Below the pieces are notes generated by a model. That model did not search any database. It had not been told where the DNA came from and was given only the letters and a program-made list of their open reading frames with translations. 9,254 bases of DNA from Selenomonas sp. (GTDB taxonomy: Bacteria; Bacillota; Negativicutes; Selenomonadales; Selenomonadaceae). Positions within the stretch are counted from its first letter, which is position 1. Each line of letters opens with the position of its first letter. The position numbers and the translations under genes are program-made. The stretch is from NCBI GenBank assembly GCA_003518745.1, contig DOYB01000068.1:1-9254 (forward strand). The letters run 5' to 3'. This document shows, in pieces, positions 5,763 through 9,254 of this stretch.

Positions 5763-6554
5763 CTACATTCCCAGCGACTCTTCATGACTGGCAAACGCGT
5801 TATGATGATGTATGGACTCAAAATTCTCACAGGTAACGGAAAAATATGCAAGCCCCGGAAGCTCTCTCAGTGCCAGTACCGTATCCCTTAGAATATCCTC
5901 TACAAATTTTGGATTCTCATATGCGTGTTCCGTCACATACTGTTCGTCCTCACGTTTCAACAGCGGATATATGGGGCTCGAGGCCTGATTCTCGGCAAGC
6001 TCTGCCAGGTCCTCTATCAATATGCACTCATAGCCGTCATGAAACTGCAGTACAATCCGTGAAACCGATCTCTGATTATGGGCACCGTATGCAGATATCT
6101 CCTTACTGCATGGACAAAGGGAAGTAAACGGCACTTCCACCCCTAATCGGAATTCCATAGGTCTTTCGCGAGTCATTGTTCCCTCAAAAAAGCATTCCAA
6201 ATCCAGAACTGAGCGCCGCCTACTGACAGGAGCTTCCCTGCGCACGAAATACTTGAAGGCGAGCCGCAGGCTTGCGGAATGGGCTTCCAACCTATCCAAT
6301 GCCTCTTGCAGCATAGACTGCATCTCAGACTCCGCCAAGGGCTTCTCACTCCATGGAAGCAATATCTCCATAAATCGGCTCATGTGTGTTCCCTTGAATT
6401 CCTGTGGCAGAGACACCGTGAAGCGTATTTCTGCCAGCACCTGCTGTAAGCCACCGGATTTAGTCTTTATGAGGAAAGGCAGATGAACACCGTTCACGCC
6501 CACCTGCTGAATGGATATGCCCCTGTCATCCGGTCTACTCTGCACATCCTGCAT
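5763..6554 (-). CDS. folE2: GTP cyclohydrolase FolE2 (type IB)
   Basis: FolE2 converts GTP to 7,8-dihydroneopterin triphosphate, the first step of folate (and queuosine precursor) synthesis, in the cytoplasm. It is unrelated in sequence to Zn-dependent FolE and can use other divalent metals. The 263-residue protein shows the family blocks SLPQEFKGTHMSRFMEIL (48-65) and FTSLCPCSKEISAYGAHNQRS (143-163), whose C147/C149 and H159 lie in the metal/active-site region. The C-terminal segment CENFESIHHHNAFA (242-255) also fits. Length is normal. The ATG is preceded by GAGGTG (6566-6561) with 6-base spacing. This ribosome binding site overlaps the rsgA stop codon, and only 5 bases separate the genes, so the two are co-transcribed. 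No Zur-like operator is visible, nor would one be expected inside an operon. No other folate gene is in view. Confidence 0.95.
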   Translation of the reverse strand: MQDVQSRPDDRGISIQQVGVNGVHLPFLIKTKSGGLQQVLAEIRFTVSLPQEFKGTHMSRFMEILLPWSEKPLAESEMQSMLQEALDRLEAHSASLRLAFKYFVRREAPVSRRRSVLDLECFFEGTMTRERPMEFRLGVEVPFTSLCPCSKEISAYGAHNQRSVSRIVLQFHDGYECILIEDLAELAENQASSPIYPLLKREDEQYVTEHAYENPKFVEDILRDTVLALRELPGLAYFSVTCENFESIHHHNAFASHEESLGM

Positions 6555-6559
6555 TTATT

Positions 6560-7429
6560 TCACCTCGTGGATTTCTGACTGAGTTCTTCCAAAATGGAAA
6601 TGTATGCCTCATATCTCTCAGAGAATATCTCACCATCATCGACAGCCATCTTGATGGCACAATCCGGTTCATGACTATGGGTGCAGGGTGAGAATCTGCA
6701 TTTTCCCAGATATGGAAGGAACTCCGGAAAGCATCCTGCCAGTTCAACAGGCTCCAATCCAGAAAGTTCCATAGCGCTGAAACCCGGAGTATCGGCTATG
6801 AAGCCGCCCTCATAGGGCAGAAGCTCTGCTACTCTGGTAGTATGACGTCCCCTGAGGATTTTTTCACTTACCTCTCCCGTCGCAAGCTTCAGCCCACTGT
6901 CCAGAGCGTTCAGCAGCGAAGACTTTCCAACCCCTGAAGGTCCAGCAAGAACTGTCACCTTTCCCGCAAGACATTTTCGGAGTTCCTCTATACCATCCTT
7001 TTCCTTCGCGGAAACCCGTATGATTGGATAAAGCTTGCCATACTCCGAAAGGACTTCCCTGCTCTTTGCCAAATCCATCTTGTTAATGCAGACTATTATC
7101 GACGGAATGCCTGACCACTCGGCCAGTACCAGGAACCGGTTCAAAAGCAAGGGATGGAGATCCGGCTGTGCCGCCGCGAAGGTAAGAACAACCTGGTCGA
7201 CATTTGCCACGGCAGGACGGCGCAGGAGGCTTTTACGTTCCAAGGGACGTTCCACGACTCCGGTTCCGTCCGGCAATCTGGAATATTCCACGATATCTCC
7301 AGGGCATACTGAACCAACGCCCCGCCTGTCCCTTTTTAGCTTGCCGCGAATTCTGCATGCCAGAAGCCCGTCATCTGTTTCCACATAGAAAAAACTGTTG
7401 TACGACTTTATCACACGACCTGTTTCCAT
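6560..7429 (-). CDS. rsgA: Ribosome small subunit-dependent GTPase A
   Basis: RsgA (YjeQ/YloQ) is a circularly permuted GTPase that binds the 30S subunit late in assembly and is released on GTP hydrolysis. The 289-residue protein has an N-terminal OB fold (about 1-70), then G motifs in permuted order: NKMD (116-119), SAKE (140-143), P-loop GPSGVGKSS (163-171), GRHTT (194-198) and DTPG (213-216). A C-terminal zinc knuckle follows, with C244, C249, H251 and C257. All expected residues are present. The start ATG lies 6 bases after the kinase stop codon. Its Shine-Dalgarno is weak (AGG about 10 bases upstream), so it probably depends on coupling to kinase translation. Close linkage of a PASTA kinase and rsgA is a well-known Firmicutes arrangement. 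In B. subtilis this GTPase has been reported as a substrate of the neighbouring kinase. Confidence 0.97.
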   Translation of the reverse strand: METGRVIKSYNSFFYVETDDGLLACRIRGKLKRDRRGVGSVCPGDIVEYSRLPDGTGVVERPLERKSLLRRPAVANVDQVVLTFAAAQPDLHPLLLNRFLVLAEWSGIPSIIVCINKMDLAKSREVLSEYGKLYPIIRVSAKEKDGIEELRKCLAGKVTVLAGPSGVGKSSLLNALDSGLKLATGEVSEKILRGRHTTRVAELLPYEGGFIADTPGFSAMELSGLEPVELAGCFPEFLPYLGKCRFSPCTHSHEPDCAIKMAVDDGEIFSERYEAYISILEELSQKSTR

Positions 7430-7435
7430 TCATAT

Positions 7436-9217
7436 CTACCTGTCTTTTCCCGTGGCTTCGTTGCGTACAGGTGCCTGTTGACCGGAGTTACCCGCATCAG
7501 ACGTACCGGGAGCCTGTACCGGAGCTGATTTTGCTTTTTCCTGTGATGCGGTTTCCCTGTCCTCCGCCTGGGGCTGCGCCAGAACGATATCCACCGTTGA
7601 CCCCTCCTCCAGTTCACTGCCGGCCACAGGCGACTGTGAAATCACCGTGCCTGCTGCCTGACGGCTCGCGGAACGGGTAATGCTGCCTGCTCTCAGCCCC
7701 TTGGAGGAAAGCGATGACTTCGCCGATTCCATTGACGCTCCTGTAAGATCCGGCACCGCAACCCGCTTAGTCTTCGGCCCTCTTGAAACCGTGATATCGA
7801 CAGCCTGCCCGCGGCTGCTCTTTGTACCAGGAGCAGGATCCTGAGAAATAACGGTTCCCGGTTCCTCATCAGAGTACTTTTCGTACACCGATCCTACAAT
7901 CAGGCTCATCTTCTGGAGCCTTTCCGTCGCGCTGGACTTGCTCAAGCCCTTGAGATCGGGGATATCTACATTCTCTCCCCCCTTGCTCACATAGATGGTG
8001 ACCAGCCTATCCTCTTTGACCTTCGCGCCGGATTCCGGAGACTGAGACACCACCTGTCCCGGCGGAACGCTGGCATCATAGGTCTCAGCCACATTCACCC
8101 GCAATTTACCATCTTCCAGTATCTGCCTTGCCAGCGCCATCTGCTTTCCAACCACATCAGGTACCGAAACCTCTTCTGTACTCGCGAATTTGTTGAAGGA
8201 AATAACTGCGCCCACACCAAACCCTACAAACAATACCATTATGAGTCCAAGAACAAAAAACTTGGAAAAAACTGAGGATTTCTTCCCCGTTGTCTTGTCA
8301 GCCTCTTCATACTCGTATTCCGAATCATACGTTCCATCTTCCTGAATTGGCTGGAGTACCTGAGTCGCATAGGGATCAGGAGCGTTCATACCGGTTCCTG
8401 TCAGGCTCTGCTCCGCCTGCTGCAGGGCATACACCATTTCCAAACTGCTGGGGCGGCGGTCCGGCTCCTTGCTCATTGCCTTCATCACTATGGCCTCGAC
8501 CACCGGAGGAATATCCGGCCTGATTCTGCGTGGAGATACCGGTTCCTCCTGCAGATGCTTCATGGCAATCGCAACGGGAGTCTCGCCATTGAAGGGCAAA
8601 GTCCCCGTCAGCATCTCATAAAGCACCACTCCCAGGGAATACACGTCGGATTTCGGAGTTATCAGTGTACCCTTTGCCTGTTCAGGAGAAAAATAATGCA
8701 CTGAGCCTATAACATTTCCACTATACGTCATGGTGGACTCTGTTACAGCCCTGGCTATACCAAAATCCGCGACCTTCGCGTGTCCCGCCTCTGTCAGCAA
8801 GATATTGTGGGGTTTGATATCGCAGTGAACCAAATGATTTCCATGGGCATGCGCCAAAGCGTCCGCTATTTCACGAGCAATGCGCAAAGCATCCGGCACC
8901 GAAAGCTGTCCTTTTTCTTTTATAAGGCTCTTCAGCGTATTCCCTCGAACATTCTCCATAACTATGTAGTGGTCATCTCCATCAATGCCCACATCATAGA
9001 TATTGACTATATTGGAATGTGAAAGCTTGGCAGCAGCCTGCGCCTCCCTATGGAATTTCCCTATGAATTCTTCATCGTTCCTGAATTGGACATGGAGTAT
9101 CTTTACGGCAACAATCCTATCCAGCAGTTGATCGTGCGCTCGATAGACATCTGCCATGCCCCCGCTCCCAATAAGATCCAAAAGCTCATAACGTGCACTC
9201 AGAACACGCTCTGCCAT
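7436..9217 (-). CDS. pknB: PASTA-domain Ser/Thr protein kinase (PrkC/PknB/StkP type)
   Basis: This is a membrane-anchored eukaryote-like kinase whose external PASTA repeats usually sense muropeptides or lipid II, and whose internal kinase adjusts envelope growth and division. In the 593-residue reading, the kinase domain (about 10-270) has P-loop GSGGMADVY (17-25), K39, E58, catalytic loop HCDIKPHN (131-138, D133), DFG (151-153) and SPE (177-179). T162 and T164 are in the activation loop. An acidic, tyrosine-containing linker (294-308) precedes one membrane helix (about 320-340). Three PASTA domains follow (about 348-412, 413-480, 481-547), then a Q/A/S/P-rich tail. The catalytic loop is HCD, not the usual HRD. 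The ATG at 9217 has GGAGGA (9230-9225) 7 bases upstream. An in-frame GTG at 9253 would add 12 residues, MGSRIHVKEDTI, unlike the family. The gene is complete and followed closely by rsgA. Confidence 0.95.
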   Translation of the reverse strand: MAERVLSARYELLDLIGSGGMADVYRAHDQLLDRIVAVKILHVQFRNDEEFIGKFHREAQAAAKLSHSNIVNIYDVGIDGDDHYIVMENVRGNTLKSLIKEKGQLSVPDALRIAREIADALAHAHGNHLVHCDIKPHNILLTEAGHAKVADFGIARAVTESTMTYSGNVIGSVHYFSPEQAKGTLITPKSDVYSLGVVLYEMLTGTLPFNGETPVAIAMKHLQEEPVSPRRIRPDIPPVVEAIVMKAMSKEPDRRPSSLEMVYALQQAEQSLTGTGMNAPDPYATQVLQPIQEDGTYDSEYEYEEADKTTGKKSSVFSKFFVLGLIMVLFVGFGVGAVISFNKFASTEEVSVPDVVGKQMALARQILEDGKLRVNVAETYDASVPPGQVVSQSPESGAKVKEDRLVTIYVSKGGENVDIPDLKGLSKSSATERLQKMSLIVGSVYEKYSDEEPGTVISQDPAPGTKSSRGQAVDITVSRGPKTKRVAVPDLTGASMESAKSSLSSKGLRAGSITRSASRQAAGTVISQSPVAGSELEEGSTVDIVLAQPQAEDRETASQEKAKSAPVQAPGTSDAGNSGQQAPVRNEATGKDR

Positions 9218-9230
9218 TATGGTATCCTCC

Positions 9231-9254
9231 TTAACGTGAATCCTGCTCCCCACT
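9231..9254 (-). CDS. Possible last codons of an upstream gene (PP2C phosphatase suspected from context)
   Basis: On the minus strand the window opens with a frame reading SGEQDSR and then TAA (9233-9231), immediately before the kinase ribosome binding site. In Firmicutes the gene before a PASTA kinase is very often its partner PP2C phosphatase (Stp/PrpC), usually ending a few bases before the kinase start. Seven codons cannot identify a protein, so the assignment is by context only. Confidence 0.25.
   Translation of the reverse strand, partial: SGEQDSR

Noticed and set aside
7204..7680. 158-codon plus-strand open frame across the rsgA/kinase junction
   Set aside because: It runs antisense to two clear genes. 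The proline/cysteine-rich translation has no family resemblance.
9218..9253. GTG start at 9253 adding 12 residues to the kinase
   Set aside because: The ATG at 9217 has an ideal GGAGGA site and begins MAERVLSARYELL, the usual kinase start. The extension reads through that ribosome binding site.

Overview
The window looks like chromosomal DNA from an anaerobic bacterium of the Firmicutes lineage. My best guess is a diderm Negativicute (Selenomonas/Anaerovibrio-like). The guess rests on the pairing of a PASTA-domain Ser/Thr kinase with RsgA, strong AGGAG-type ribosome binding sites, and the general character of the housekeeping proteins. The sequence alone does not prove a genus.

Layout. Positions 1-3821 carry four plus-strand genes: cobO (corrinoid adenosyltransferase), ilvD (dihydroxy-acid dehydratase), trmL (tRNA Nm34 methyltransferase) and murB (UDP-MurNAc synthesis). 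ilvD, trmL and murB are tightly packed (9-nt gap, then 8-nt overlap) and probably form one transcript. cobO and ilvD each have a good TATAAT hexamer upstream. Positions 3973-9254 carry minus-strand genes. Read in their own direction these are the possible last codons of an unseen gene, a PASTA kinase (pknB/prkC type), rsgA, folE2, a YbhN/UPF0104-type flippase-like membrane protein, and finally a vapB-vapC toxin-antitoxin pair. The two blocks converge at about 3822-3990.

How the genes relate. The kinase (envelope sensing through PASTA domains), RsgA (30S subunit maturation), FolE2 (entry into folate/pterin synthesis) and the membrane protein are spaced as one growth- and envelope-linked operon. 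MurB on the opposite strand makes the peptidoglycan precursor whose polymer PASTA domains usually sense. vapBC is an accessory unit with its own promoter: a perfect TTGACA -35 box, a -10 box, and a perfect 20-bp palindrome just downstream. Those are the parts expected for autorepression.

The most interesting part is the convergent intergenic region. A 15-bp perfect hairpin looks like a shared, bidirectional terminator. Beside it lies a compact element of about 91 bp with 16-bp near-perfect terminal inverted repeats, bracketed by TTAAT direct repeats. It resembles a small MITE- or REPIN-like insertion. Its right arm supplies the last codons and the stop codon of vapC. No CRISPR array, rRNA, tRNA or riboswitch was recognised, and I do not see a clearly new multi-gene system.
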